From NCBI GenBank assembly GCA_019044685.2, contig JAGTXX020000015.1, positions 434,001 to 498,000 of the forward strand: a stretch of 64,000 bases of DNA, in the 5' to 3' direction. Source of the DNA: Nannochloris sp. 'desiccata'. Taxonomy: Eukaryota > Chlorophyta > Trebouxiophyceae > Chlorellales > Chlorellaceae. The notes below the pieces were generated by a model. The model saw only the letters and a list, made by a program, of their open reading frames with translations, ran no database searches and was not told the DNA's origin. A program made the translations under genes and the position numbers. The number at the start of each line of letters is the position of its first letter. The first letter of the stretch is position 1. Positions 32,785 through 45,800 of this stretch are shown here, in pieces.

Positions 32785-35700
32785 ATGACCGCGCCTGAGC
32801 CTTCGTCTTTAAAAGGTGTAGCAAACGGAGTCATGGGGCCACCCCAGCAACCCATGTCACCTCCTCCTGACGAGGCATCGAGCCCCCCGAGGGCCCCAAT
32901 CTGGCCCAGTAAGGCTGGAAACGGCTTCGCAGCTCTAGAAAACGGCTGCAAAACAAGCTTAGATAAGCCAGAAGTCATTGTAAGCGGAACTTCGGAGCAA
33001 GCCCGGCCTGCAGAAGGTGCTGGGCCGATTCCTCAAAGCTTAGAAGCTCCTGAGGCCCCTCTAGCTCCCAAGCCTTCAGTAGAGCCATTAGCAGGCGATC
33101 AGCCCCCCGCACGGCCCAGCGAACCTTCTAGTAAACCCCAAGCCGCTGCCCAACAGTCCCTGACCACTTCACAACGTGAAGCTATAGTAGAGCTGGAGGG
33201 CATTCTCACGAAGATCAGTGCCCTGGACGTAGGGGGTTGGTTTCAATATCCAGTCACCGAAAGGGATGCACCCAATTATCACAGCATTATTAAACAACCA
33301 ATGTGCTTCCAGGTACGTGATCAGTTCCAAAAGCCCTAGAAAGTCACCACTGGATGTAGCTTTATTTCTTAATTTCCCCAATCAAAAACGGGTGGCGGTA
33401 ATAAGATTTACTTTGTTAAACTATTACTTTCAAATTCTCAACTTCTAACCGTGTATTCATATTTTCCTTTTGCGCAGATGATGCGTTCCAAGATTCAGAA
33501 CTTGCAATACATCAACTGGTCCGATTTAGAACACGATTTTCACTTGATCTGCAACAACGCCATGAAATATAATCAAAAACGTTCTCGTGTACATAAGCTT
33601 GCAATTTCCATGCTTCGTGCTGGTAAAAAACAGCTTTCAGAACTAGAACTAAAAGGCCGTCGCGCTCTTGCTGTGGTATTTCCTAACACTAATGGAGATG
33701 GAGCAACGGTAACGCCCGGCATTGCTGGCGCTGTTTCTCTTACGCCAACATCCGCACTGGCTTTGCCTACGGTAGACACCGGCACGTCAGCTGACGATGT
33801 TGTAGACGATGTCGTTATGGGCGAGGCGCAGAGTTATGGAGCAGAACTGGATGGTGGCTATAGTAGTTATGAAGATGAGACTGATCTTGAAGAGGAAGCA
33901 CAGCAGCAGCAAAGAGACAAGGACCTAGGGAGTGGCGATAAAACATCTACCAAGGCTGCACCACATAAATTATCTGCAGGAGAAGCCGTTATTACGGAAA
34001 GAAACTGGACTTCTGATCGTGGCAGTGCTGCTGAAGGTGCTGCTGGTGCTTCTGCAAAGCCATCTAAGGCAACACGGGCCAGCGGTGGTGTTGCGGTCGG
34101 AAGCAGCAGTCCAGAATGGAAGGCAGCAAAACGCAGTACAGAATGGCGTATGCAATGGGTTCGATTAAGACTTGCACAGCTTAAACATCAGCGTGAAAGG
34201 TATCAACGGCAAGGAGAAATAGCAGCCAAGGAAACTGAAAAGAAGGAAATTGAAGCGGCCAATGGTGGCGGTGTGACAAGACCGACGCTGCATCACCACC
34301 TAGGACACAGAAAACAAGATCCTGTGTTTGAAAGTAATGGTATCTTAAAGCACCCTTTCTTTGCAGTACATAGCATGGCTAAACCATTCCCTTCAGATGC
34401 TCTACCTGGTATTGCAGCATCTGTTGATGATGCTTTCTTCCCTGCAAAAGCTCACGCTGCGCTGAGCTTACTCAGTGGCAAACTCGCTGCTTTACGGCAA
34501 CAGCTTGTTTCTATGCAAACCCCTGTTGCAGCAGCGACAGGAGCAGGAGTAGCCAATGGACAGCCTGGTTTAATGGGTAGAATGCCATCCACACGTGGGA
34601 GAGGACGTGGCAGAGGCAGAGGTCGTGGTAGTGGTGGGTATGCTCGTGCTCACTCGTTCCCAGCTCGCCAAGCTTCTTTGTACTCTCTCCACGGAGGAGG
34701 TATCAACCACCATCACCATTACAATTATAACCACAACGATGAAAGTAGCATGCGTCTTAGTAAGAAAATACGCCGTCGTGATGAATACGATCTCAACGAC
34801 ATGGTAACACCAGGTTCTCTTGGCGCCCCCAAATTTATAGAGCGACCTCAAGTAAAAGCTATTGAAACGCCCCAAGTCCGTACTTTAGCTGCAACTGAAG
34901 TTAAAAAACGCGATGCAGCTATAGCAGCTTATGCTGCCGCGATCAAAAAGGGTGACGAAGCAGCTGCAGCAAAAGCTCAAAAACTTATAGATGCCTTGTG
35001 TCCTGATGAAGGGTCCTCCGAAGAAGAAGACGATGACGAGTCTATTATGCGACGTCATGAAAAGAGTGAGGTCGAAGAGAAGGTTAAATATGAAGCTTAT
35101 ACAGCAAGTTCAATGCGGAGAGCGAAAGCACAGGCCAAGTCAGGCAAAGCTGGTAATGTGAAAGGGGGCAGAAGTATGATGAAACCTGTTAGAACAGCAT
35201 CAGCACCGGCACAAATTGATGTCGGTGGAAGTGAAGGAGTAGAAGCTGCTGCTGCTGCTGCAGTGGCAGCTGGTCCCCAGGCGGCAGTTCTTAATACGAG
35301 TGCTCCTACCGCTGTTCCTGCTGTAGTCAAGCAGGAGCAGAATGGCAATGGTATTATTCCACCTGCAACAGCAGCTGCTGCTGCTGCGCCTACACCAGTG
35401 CCTCCTCCAGCACTGTCAAACCCTCTTATGATGATGCAAATGCCGTTACAAGCTGCCTTAACAGTTGCGGCATCAGGTCAATCCCCTGCTTCTGCTGCCG
35501 CAGCAGCAGCGAATCAACTGCAATATCAGATCCATTCTGCTGCTTTCATGGCTCAAATGATGAAACGACAGAACTCTGCTGCATTGCAGGCGATGCTGGC
35601 AGCAAATAATGGGAATGGCAGCGGAGTTGGTGTTGCAGTGGCTGCTCCAGGGCCTCCCAAGGATTCTAATGCTCTTCCTGCTCGGTTACAAGCTATTATT

Positions 35701-35805
35701 CCTAATGGAACACCCACTCCTGGTACTACAACTAATGGGCAAGTAAAGCCTGTCGGTGAAAAAAGAAGAGGCCGGCCACCAAAGCAGGCAAAGCCACAGG
35801 CGTAG
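32785..35805 (+). CDS. Bromodomain protein with RG-rich and AT-hook segments
   Basis: Exon 1 is 32785-33312, intron gtacgt...gcgcag, exon 2 33478-35805; 951 residues. The bromodomain (~130-225) spans the junction: VGGWFQYPVTERDAPNYHSI, then IIKQPMCFQ | MMRSKIQN, then HLICNNAMKYNQKRS, with the acetyl-lysine-binding Asn in NNAMKYN. It resembles BRD7/BRD9/BRPF-type domains. After a Ser/Ala/Glu-rich region come an RG-repeat block (RGRGRGRGRG) near 34595-34635, a His-rich patch, an acidic block and long poly-Ala runs. The end is KRRGRPPKQAKPQA, a typical AT-hook. So it is a nuclear acetyl-lysine reader that also touches DNA, possibly a remodeller subunit. An actin-related protein follows on the opposite strand. 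Confidence 0.88.
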
Positions 35806-36683
35806 TATATTTGGCCGATGTTTTTAGGATTTATTCTATCGATAGTTTTTTGTTTTGGTTTGTTTTTTCATGACGTCTTCGTTTCTTTTTGTCTCCTTCT
35901 TAGTGTACTATATTTTTGGCGAGGGTGGGTGCACAGATCAATCAGGTGCAGGTTGACTTGAACAGGCAGTCCTTCTGAAGCCAAAAAAAAGGAATCGTAT
36001 TATTAGTTATCAATTATAAAGTAAGATAAAATACGCCTCTTGATGGCAACAACACCAATTTTCTCTATTTCAGCATTTGTTTTTTGAGCGAGTAAAGAAA
36101 GAAGAGAAAATTAGCTTTCTGAAAAATAATACATCGTACACAGCCAGCGTAAAGGCGAAACCAGGGCCAGAATCAAATCCTTTATACTTTTCTTTTTTCA
36201 CCTGCTTTCTTCCTTGGTTGTGATGTTGCACTTCACTTTGACGTACATATATAATATACAATACCGTTCTTGACCATCTGTCCCTTTTTATGCTTTGTCG
36301 TTATTTCTTCTTTTCCACTCCCTTGTCCCTACTTTCCTTTTAACTTTTTCAATCAATCGATCAATCAATCAATCTGTCAGACATTCTTTAGTGGTGAATG
36401 GAGGGGAGGGTCTCTCCTCTCTCTCCCCCCCCTTGCTTCCACTTTTCCGTATTTACATACTCCACGTCTATGCTGCACAGAGACACTAACGTAACGTCAG
36501 CATTCATTTTTCTGGTTTTGTATATCACAAGATAATAAGAAATTATTTAAAGAGACCCGCAGAAAAATTCCCGACACAGACCTCTGAGACAAAAACAGCT
36601 CCAAGTTATATAACATCGCCTTACAAATAGTCAAACAAGTAAATTCTGCATATAATATTAAGAATATCCAAATTTTTAATTAA
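35806..36683. other. Convergent 3' intergenic region with simple-sequence tracts
   Basis: This is the longest gene-free stretch (878 bases), between the bromodomain and ARP stops. It holds an (AATC)n tract at 36349-36374, a long pyrimidine block with a C run at 36411-36434, and T-rich sequence at 35840-35900. On the minus strand, TGTAA (TTACA at 36621-36625) may be the ARP poly(A) signal. The short ORFs here are low-complexity and unsupported. Confidence 0.45.
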
Positions 36684-37948
36684 CTAGCTACATTTTCTGT
36701 GTATTATAGCTGGCCCCATCTCGTCATAATCAGCTTTGCTCACAGCATGTTGAGAAGTTTGCATTGGTCCAGAGCCACTAAACACAATTTTAGCCATCAC
36801 AGCACCCCCTATCCATGCTGCACGCTGGGCAGTACGTTTAGGCATATATTCAGGGATAAAACACAAAGCAGGAGGGAAATTTGGGTGTGCTGTGGCGGCT
36901 ACTTCAGCTAAAAGACGCCGTGAGATCCCATATGTACCTGCCCCTCCGCCGCAGATGAGTAGATTTTCCGCTAAAACTTTTGCAGATTCTTTACCGCCGT
37001 GTAGAGTAGTTACCAGCCCTGCTGTTTGAATAGCGTCTGCGAGTGCGGGTAAAGTGAAACCTAGCAAAGAAGGGTTTAAGAGTGCTTCACCAAGTGCTTT
37101 TCCTTCTTCCTCTACATTAATCACCTGGCCGTCTGGCAAGGTGAATATTTTCCTACTTTCTTTTTGTTTCTCTTCTTCAGCTTTACGTTCCGCATCATCT
37201 TTCGCTGTATCTGTTTGTGCAGCAGCTCCTGGTGCTAGAGCGTGTGGCTCGCTGCCAGGGAATGGAACTGCATGCATGGCTGAAAGCTTTATTTTTTCTG
37301 CATCTTCTAGGCTTACGTTGATGCCCTTTTTAGATAAAAGGTGTTGTAAATGGGCTGTCAAATTCTGACCACCGTATGGTAATCGTGCGCCTGACGATGC
37401 TTGTAATAATCCATCTAAAACAGGCATCACGTCTAATTTATCGTAGCCTATGTCGACTACTACCCCACTAAGTTTACCTACACCGGCTAAAGATGCTACA
37501 GCTGAATCGGTCGCATAGTAACTACTGACGTTGAATACTTCAAACACGAGTTGAGTGAGAAGTTCGCGATCACTACGAGATGTTAAGGCTGGTTCTATCA
37601 TGAGAAGGCTGCCTTCTGCTCCTTGTACCCAGGACGGGAGTTGATCATAGAGAGCGTAATGAAGAATGGATTCTAAAACGTCCCAATTGACGATTTCTCC
37701 GCGCTGGATAGGGCGAATGGGATCTGGAGACGTTGATGTAGTCGCAGCAGAGGGTGTGACCTGTTTAAAGAGGTATAGATTTGGTTACTTTTTCAAAGTG
37801 ATCAGATTGAGGTGACGGGTAAAGAAAAGTGTTTTGCAGGCATTAAACTTGCCAATCGCGGTTCTTCCTCCGTTGGCCATCCGGAAGCATATCCAGCTTT
37901 GATATCCTTCCCTCCTAAATCGACAATAATTGCGGCATTTTCAGCCAT
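36684..37948 (-). CDS. Actin-related protein (nuclear ARP, possibly ARP7-like)
   Basis: Exon 1 is 37948-37817 and exon 2 is 37760-36684, joined in phase 0 across a short intron whose donor is gtcacc (weak) and acceptor taaacag; 402 residues. The actin fold is clear: IVDLGGKDIKAGYASGWPTE at the start, YGGQNLTAHLQHLLSKKG mid-protein, CGGGAGTYGISRRLLAEV as the ATP-binding loop, and AWIGGAVMAKIVF then YDEMGPAIIHRKCS at the C-terminus. A charged insertion of ~40 residues (AQTDTAKDDAERKAEEEKQK) is not in actin. The divergence from actin suggests a chromatin-remodeller ARP; ARP7 is my best guess but unproven. The donor should be checked against transcripts, because the straight frame stops just after it. 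Confidence 0.78.
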
Positions 37949-38244
37949 CTTTGAGAGAGTCAAGAGTCTGAAACTGGCTGCTCTCTGGGCTAAAATCACC
38001 AAGATATACGATTTGTGAACACGGTTATTTAGATAATAATCAAGTTTTTTTTCCAGCAGCAGGACTATTTTAACTTAAAATTTTTAAGTTTGAAACCCTC
38101 TTTTAGGAAGCACAGCGTGCCGTGTTCAAAATTCAAATTTTAAGAGACCTGAAGTACTTTTTCAACAACTCGAATTTTCGGGTAACTAGTACAGAGCGAA
38201 AGCCTTAAATAGGAAAGAATATTAAAAAATCTATCAAGGATATA

Positions 38245-39246
38245 TCAACTAAGTCCAATCCAGGCATCTTCGTTTTTCTCCTTTGCCGCCAGTGTCACTT
38301 CTTCTTCCGTTCCTTCCCCAAACAGCAACAAATCTTGCCTTTCAGAGAACCCAGAGGACAACTTATACCCCCCAAGACCTGAATACTGTCCTTTAGCATA
38401 CGCCGTGCACTTTTCCATAATCTTCTTTAACAGTGGTCTCTGTAAATGAAATTCTACCGAGGTATACTCTTCTAAGCTGATCCAAGCTGCAGCCTCTACC
38501 TCATCTTCTTGTGGGACTATTGTCTGCGCAGATGCAGGGTGCACAGGGTCTAACGCCACTACAAAAAACATGTCTGATTTGCCAAATGCAAGACCATGAG
38601 CTTGCCGCATTGCTAGTACGCTATGAAATTTTGTTTTGATTCCTGTTTCCTCTTCGACTTCTCGTTGGGCTGCTTCTGTAATGTCCTCTCCTGCTTGGAC
38701 TAAGCCTGTAGGCATTTTCCATACCCCTTTCCCCTTTAAAGGGCCATTCTTTTCTTGAACTACTAGTACGCGGCGAGTTTCTTTATCAAACACAAATGCC
38801 CCGACCCCCACTTGATGAGAAGCATTGGGCGGCAGTTTATTTTCTGATTGCGGGAGCCATTGCGTTAACATTAAGTATCCTGGTTCAGCATGGTGGTATT
38901 CAAAGCCCGCATCTACGGCGTGACCTACATAGTGGGCTCTGCTAATTGGAATTTTTAACCATATGCCTCGGAAGCCAGCCTCTTGCCAAGCCGGCACAGA
39001 AGATGCTAGAGCGTCTATGAAGTCAGTCGTACCTGTTGGAAGGGTGTCTGGGTCGATAATCAAGCCGTCATACATGTCTCGACGGCCAGGTAATGAGCCT
39101 GGAATGGAAGAGTCTACTTGGGAGTCTGTAGAGGCTGCTGCCATTTTAAAAGTTCTGAATGGTGTTGGAGCGGTCGTGGAATGTGGCGAGCAGGCACGAG
39201 GTTGCATGATACCTGGAAAAGAAATGAAGTCGGCAGGTTTTTGCAT
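38245..39246 (-). CDS. Nudix hydrolase with N-terminal pre-Nudix domain
   Basis: A single exon of up to 333 residues; a second Met at 39144 (MAAASTDSQ) is an alternative start, the extra 34 residues being a possible organelle leader. The pre-Nudix domain (FRGIWLKIPISRAHYVGHAV, GFEYHHAEPGYLMLTQWLP) precedes a complete Nudix box (GLVQAGEDITEAAQREVEEE then TGI), matching GX5EX7REUXEEXGU. Together these place it with the NUDT6 / plant NUDT2-7-10 group, which hydrolyse ADP-ribose or NADH among other substrates. All catalytic Glu residues are present. The substrate is not predictable. It lies head-to-head with the KDM5-like gene. Confidence 0.92.
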   Translation of the reverse strand: MQKPADFISFPGIMQPRACSPHSTTAPTPFRTFKMAAASTDSQVDSSIPGSLPGRRDMYDGLIIDPDTLPTGTTDFIDALASSVPAWQEAGFRGIWLKIPISRAHYVGHAVDAGFEYHHAEPGYLMLTQWLPQSENKLPPNASHQVGVGAFVFDKETRRVLVVQEKNGPLKGKGVWKMPTGLVQAGEDITEAAQREVEEETGIKTKFHSVLAMRQAHGLAFGKSDMFFVVALDPVHPASAQTIVPQEDEVEAAAWISLEEYTSVEFHLQRPLLKKIMEKCTAYAKGQYSGLGGYKLSSGFSERQDLLLFGEGTEEEVTLAAKEKNEDAWIGLS

Positions 39247-39819
39247 TTAATCAAAAGCTATAGTTTACAACGTACAATTAACTACTTTCGTCAGAGGATG
39301 AAAATGGCAAATGGTCTCCCAGGTCTTGCCAACAATGATTAATTACATTTTATTGATTCACGCTTCGACTTCACTATATTCAAACCTTACTCTTATATAT
39401 TGTGGCACGCAAAGAGCGTAACGCAACCTTGTGAATTTTATAGGATCTAGTTAATAGTTGACAACCAGCTTTTGCAACCAGCATCACGCCTGCATGCTTG
39501 ATCTGTTGGATAATTTTTAACTTAAGCACACTGCGATAGCTTGCTTTGGTTCCAGACAACTATTTTGAGGTTTGCAAGTATTACTTTGAGGTCTGGACCT
39601 TGTGGATTGTGCAGAAGAGACCCTAACTTTGACCCTAACGTCGTAAAGAAAGTCTGTTTAAAATTTTCCAGCTTTTTGCGGTCTAAAATTTTCCATTTTT
39701 CTCACTCTTCGCCACAGATCATCCTCTACAATAATTCAGAATATCCCATTTAAAATACAGTTGGCGCCATGCTTGCTCAGCCTCCAAAGATAGCCTAAAC
39801 CTCCGAAGTTTTAATCCCC
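39247..39819. promoter_or_regulatory. Divergent intergenic region Nudix / KDM5-like
   Basis: These 573 bases lie between opposed starts. Two near-copies of ctaactttgaccctaacg-type sequence occur around 39625-39640 (gaccctaactttgaccctaacg). No ORF or RNA gene is supported. Both promoters must lie here. Confidence 0.35.
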
Positions 39820-42800
39820 ATGGAAATTCAGGAGCCTAGCGAGGCCCCCACGTTCCGGCCGAGCGCCGAGGAGTGGAGGGATCCAATGGCATACATAGCT
39901 TTTGTACGCAGGCATGCGGAGGCCGCAGGAATAGCCAAGATTATCCCGCCACAGGGTTCTTGGGAACCTGATTTTACATTTGATAAAAAGCGCAAGGTGC
40001 CTACCAAGCTACTCTCGGTGCATCAGCTGCAGACCAAGGATACTAGTGCAGCTGTTAAGCATTTCTGGGAGGATTACAATGCGTTCCTAGATGCCAGCGG
40101 GTCGAACAAGCCTAAAAAGAAGCCGACCTTCATCGGTCAGGAGATTGACCTGTATGCTCTGTACCGAGTGACTATGAAACGTGGTGGTTACCACAAGGTC
40201 AGTGAAGATAAAACATGGAAGGAAATAGTCGCAGCATTGCAGGTAAGTGTTCAAACGACCCATCTTTTCGTGGCTCCTCATGCAGCTAGTTTGCCCTGCT
40301 TTTCACCCGCGCCTTTACTAATGCCACCATTTTATTGTTCAGATCGTGGATAAAGGTAGCTCAGCTGCGTATACCTTGAAGTCGCACTATCAGAGACTTT
40401 TGCTGCCTTACGAAGATCACTGCAAGGCGCAGACCACTGAGGGTGCTGGTCTTCTGGGTAAGTTTGAGGCTTTGGGCGGGTTCTGAACGCATTGGAGTGT
40501 TTTTGCTGAATATTTTGACATGCGGTTAGGGGTTATATTCATTTCTCGGCGTCGCATCAGATGTTTGTTCCCCTTCATCCTTGATGCTCACATGTCTTTG
40601 TTTCTTTTTGCAGCTGCTGCTATGGAAGCTGATCAGTCCGATGATAAGTCTGATATTGAGGAGCCACAGGAGGAAATTATGGATGACGACGAAGCTGCTG
40701 AAATCCTGGAAGCGATGTTAGGCCTCGCTCCTGCTGTTCAGGCTTCTGAGCCGACAAAGAAGCGCCGAAAGGGCACATCTAGAGTAAGTTGACAATAATA
40801 AACGCCCTAGAGCAGAATCTATGGTCCGAAACCTGCAGATGCTACCGTTTGGATTTTGAATGCGTGTCCAAAAGACCAAATTTAGTCCAAGCTAACGACC
40901 CGCTTTTTCTTTTTGCTTTTCAGGATCCTTCCTCTTCTTCGCATAGTAACATCAAGATTCCGGATAACCTCCTCACAATGGTGTGCGAGAAATGCAAAGG
41001 TGGACACTATGAAGACAAGATCATTTTGTGCGATCGTTGTGACAAAGGATGGCACATGTTTTGCCTTTCGCCACCCTTAGAAACCGTTCCTGAAGGCGAA
41101 TGGGTCTGCCCAACTTGTATTTCAAGTGGTATGTCTTACATAATTACCACTTTATCAATTTATTGTTCCTATATTTTCTGTGCCCACGTTGTCGTACTTC
41201 CAACTGACTTTTGAATTTCTTCCATCCCTATGCAGAATTAGAAAGTGATGGCACCCGTAAAGGGGAAAACTACTCTATTGATGATATTGAACGTGTCTCA
41301 GCTAGCTTTGAACGCCAGTGGTTTGGTTCAGACGAGCAAGCCGCTGCGGCAACCCTTGCTCAACGAGAATCTGAATTCTGGCGAGTTGTAGAAGAAGGTG
41401 AAGACATAGCTGAAGTTCTCATTGCAGAAGATCTTGAAACGACTCGATACGGCTCTGGATTCCCTCGTCGTAAGAGTACTGGTACTACTGCTGAAGAGAG
41501 CCCATATGCAGCTCACCCATGGAATCTTTTAAACATTCCTCATGCACCCGGAGAGCATGCAAATTTGTTAAGAGTTTTAGAAGACCACATTCCTGGCGTA
41601 ACGTCCCCTACAATCTCATTTTCCATGTTGTTCTCTGCGTACCCTTGGCGTGTGCAGCCGCATGAACTTTACGGTTTAGATTATTTGCATTGGGGTGCAC
41701 CTAGAAAGCATTATGCTGTCCCTGCTCACGCTGCTGCATTGCTAGAGGCCGCTCTTCGTGCTGCCTTACCGCCCAAACTCGCACGGCAACCTGAAGTATT
41801 ATATAAAATTCATTGTTTACTAGCACCTCGTGTCCTGGCTGCATCTGGAGTTCCACTTACTGCTGTCACTCAAGAGCCTGGTTCCTTTATTTTGACCTTC
41901 CCCAATGCTTACCACACTGCAATCAGTCTTGGTGTCAACTGTTCTGAATTTGTAGCTTTTGCGCCACCTGATTGGCTTCGATTTGGTGCCATGAGCGTCT
42001 CTAAATACCGCCACTATAGAAAACCATGCTCATTTTCTCATGAACGTTTATTGGTTCGCACTGCTACTGTTGCTAGCGTTAGCGGTGGTACTATTATTGG
42101 TGGTACAGATAGAGTGGTAGATCCTCCAGGGCCTCGTACTTGCCACTGGGTGAGCCAAGAGCTCGAGCGTGTTGCATCTGAAGAACGTGTTATGCGTGCT
42201 AAGCTCTGGTCTGAAGGTTTAGTCCGATCTCGCCGTGTAGATCAACCTGTGGGCATGGATTTTGGAGATCAATCTGACCCTGGATGTGCTATTTGCCACT
42301 TACCATTACACCTGTCAGCTGTAGAGTGTGATTGCTGCCCTCGTCGAAGGACGTGCCTTCACCATGCTGCAAATTTGTGTGAATGCCCTATGCGCCGCCG
42401 CCGTTTAGCGTGGAGATATACTCTGCGAGAATTAGAGTCACTAGAAGAAGGTTTAACCGCAAAGATAACCAAAGACGTTGTGGCACAGGTTACTGGAGAG
42501 GAGCGGGAAGTTTCTGCAGCTGTAGAAGCGGTAGCAAAGGAGTGTTCTGCTGCAGCTGTGACTCTTTTAGAAGCCGCTGCTGCCAATATAGCTAGTGACA
42601 ACGCCGCTGCTGCTATTAAAAAGGAAGGAGCTGATGATAACGCCGGCGTTGCAGCTGCGCCTTCTGCTGCTGCTGCAGCAGTAGTACCCAAAGCTGAAGA
42701 GATGAAGGAAGAGGATTTAGAAGCTTTAGCTGGTTTTATGACTGTTATGAGTGCTGTCCAACCAGCTGAAGAGGACGATGATGAAGGAGAAAAAGAGAAA

Positions 42801-45800
42801 TTAAAGCTTCTTCCTTCTCCCGTCAAAAAGGCGGTTGCTGCCAGTCGGAAGCGCAAACGTGAAGAAGACCAAAATCCTCCTTCTGAAGCAGCTGCTTCTC
42901 TTACTCTTATCACCGGAAATGGGTTTCTTCAAGGTCCTGTCCGTCCTTTCTCTATTCTAGATGTCTATCCAGAAGACAGAGAGGCAGTGAATGAGTGGTT
43001 GCAAGGATTACACCAATCTTGCACTGCATGGCGGGAACGTGCTCGCTTAGCTTTAGAACGAGGTGGTGGCATGGCTGTCGATTTAACTGATCTAGTGGAA
43101 GCTGCAGAGCAGTATTTATGGGGTGGAGTCAGTGCAGGTGATGAAGCAGCGGTAAGGGAATTACAACCTCGCCTGGCTGATGCAGAGGACTACATGGCTG
43201 CTGTGAATGCTGCTTTACGTGGGAAACCACCATTAGAAGCCATAGAAGCACTTTTAAATCAACATCCAAAACCTTTAGCAAATCCTCCTGGTCTTGATGA
43301 ATTAATAGAAGCTGCAACATCTGCACGTGATTGGCTGTCACGCTGTGCTGAGCTGGCAGCTCCAGACGCTCCTCCTGTCGATGTTCGTACTTTAGAAATA
43401 GCTGTAAATGAAGCTTCCCGTTTACCTCTTGCCTTACCTGAAGCAAAAGCTCTTCGTGAACGTTTGAATACAGCTCGTAAAGTGGGAGAAGCTATACGTG
43501 GTGCCTTACCCACAGCACGCGAAGCAGGGCGCCGAAAGAAAGACGAAGCTGCAATTACAATGGATTATCTTGGAGCTCTCGTTGAGCAAGCTACGACTGC
43601 ACGTGTTGACATGCCTGAAGTCACTAATTTACTGACTTCAATGGAAAAGATAGAAAGGTGGCAAGAACGAGTGCACGAGCTTGCTGGTGTTCGAGCTACT
43701 CTCACTGATTTACGTGATCTTATCGCTGAAGCTGAGACTCTCCCTGCTGTATTACCTGATGCTGAGCATTTACGTGCCATGTGTGATAAAGCAGAAGCTT
43801 GGTTGAGGCATATGCAAAGTTTAGTCCGCACCCGAGCGCCACTTAAAAAGCTTCGTGATCAGCTCCATTCAGGAGTACGACTGCCTGTAGAGGTCCCTGA
43901 GGTAGAAGAATTACGTCAGGACATTCGTCGTCGTGAATGGGAAGAAACTGCACGTAAAGTAGCTAATTCCAAGGGGACTTTACACGCTTTGATCGAAGTA
44001 TTATCTACTGCTGCCGACATGGGCGCTGAAAATTCAACCTTGGCGTTGAACTTGCAAGAAAAAGTAGACGCCGCTGCGTTATGGGAACGTCGTGCGGCTG
44101 CCTTTGTAGCTAGAGTTACTAATAACAACACCACCAGAGCTGAAGGAGGAGCGTGTCCTGAAGAAGAACGGCCTGTGCTTGAAGAATTGGCAGAGGTCAC
44201 GGGTGAAGGTGTTGCGACGGGTGTCAAGATGGAGAGGTTGTATTATTTAACGCAGCAACTACAAGCTGCGAATAAATGGCTTTCCAAAGCACGAGAATGC
44301 TTAGTCTCTACCAATACTGGTGCGAGTGATGCCAAGGGCAATGCTGCCAAGGATGTCTCTGCTGCTGCTGCTGCTGCTGAGAAAGAAGAGCAAGAGCAAC
44401 AACAAGAAGCAGCTGGTGAGCCCATGGAGACTGATGGTGGTGGCGGCGGTACTACCGGTCTTGATACCCTGACCTTAGCTCTAGCTATGGAAACATCCCA
44501 AAACGGAGATGAAGGTGAAGAGCCTGCTGCTGCACCTGTTGCTAACAGAGCTGGTCGGCCGAGGAAGACTCCCCAGGCTGCCTCTGCTGCTGCTGCGACC
44601 ACAGCAGGTGGTTCTCTTGCCCCATATGACACGATCGTTGCTCTTCTTGAGGAATACGACCAGCGCTTAATCATTAAAGCTGAAGAAGCTGCAGGCTTGC
44701 GTCGTCTACACGCTGCTGCTGAGGCGTGGTTGGAGGAAGCTCGCCCCGTCTTGGAGCAAGACTTTGTGGTAGACGACCAGCTGCCGTTGCTTGAAGAGCT
44801 GATTGCGAAAGGGAAAGCCACTGGAGTTGCTATGGAGCAGGTAGATATCCTTGAAGCCAATGTAGAAGCGCTATTGTGGGGACAGACTGTGCGAAATTTG
44901 CTTGAAAAACTACCCGAGTTGCCTGAAGACTTGTATCGAAAAGCTGCAACGGGTGGTGATGGTGATGATGCCGGAAAGAAGGGTGAAGGTGTAGAGAAAC
45001 AAGGCAATAACGGTACTGTTATGGCCAGTACTGCTGCAGATCCTTCTACTTTGAAACCTAATATAGTCACTGTCCCTGCTTCTGGTCCTCCAACGCTCGC
45101 GGGTGGTTTACGAGAAAGTGGCCTTGAAATTCCTGCAGCCATCAAACTTCAAGCGCCACCTGGCGGGGTCCCTCCCCCAGACGCAGACCCCTCAGCATCT
45201 GACGATGACCGACCTATTCCTATTACACCTTACGATCAGCGCCCTCATCTTACCTATATGATGTCTTTATTAGAGGAAGGAGGCATACTACCTTGCGATG
45301 AGGAGGTCTTTGCGCGATTTAAACGCTATGTAGAAGCTGGTCAAGATTGGGAACGTGCTGCGCGTGCGGTCCTCGGTGTAGCTAAAGATGGCGGTCCTGC
45401 TACATTAGTAGGTGTCCGTCAATTGCGTAAATTAATTCTTAGAGGAGAAAGACTCGCCCTAGGCGTTCCAGCTTTACCTCGACTCCATGAGATTCTACGA
45501 GCCCATGACAAATGGGAACGCAGAGTCAGGGATTTAATGAGCTCTGCCGGTGCTCGTCCTGCCTTTGCTGAGCTTCAAGTCTTTCAACAGACTGCCCGTA
45601 TGACCCCTGTCAACTCCAACCTGAGACACCACATTGATGAAGCAGTAGCTGCAGTTGAAATTTGGAAAGAGCGGTGTCGTCGTAATATCGCTAAACGAAA
45701 CACCGGTATGCGTTTAGACCGTTGTTTTGAAGTACTGGGTCATTCTATCGACTGTGCTGTAGAGCAATTTGAACGCAGGTTAGAGGTGGAAAAGAAACTC

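Noticed and set aside
42359..42913. 184-codon antisense ORF within the KDM5-like gene
   Set aside because: Shadow of an Ala/Glu-rich coding stretch; low complexity and no start context.
44243..45145. 300-codon antisense ORF within the KDM5-like gene
   Set aside because: Ser/Ala/Pro-rich mirror of a long coding exon; no motif, and the sense strand has clear conserved domains.
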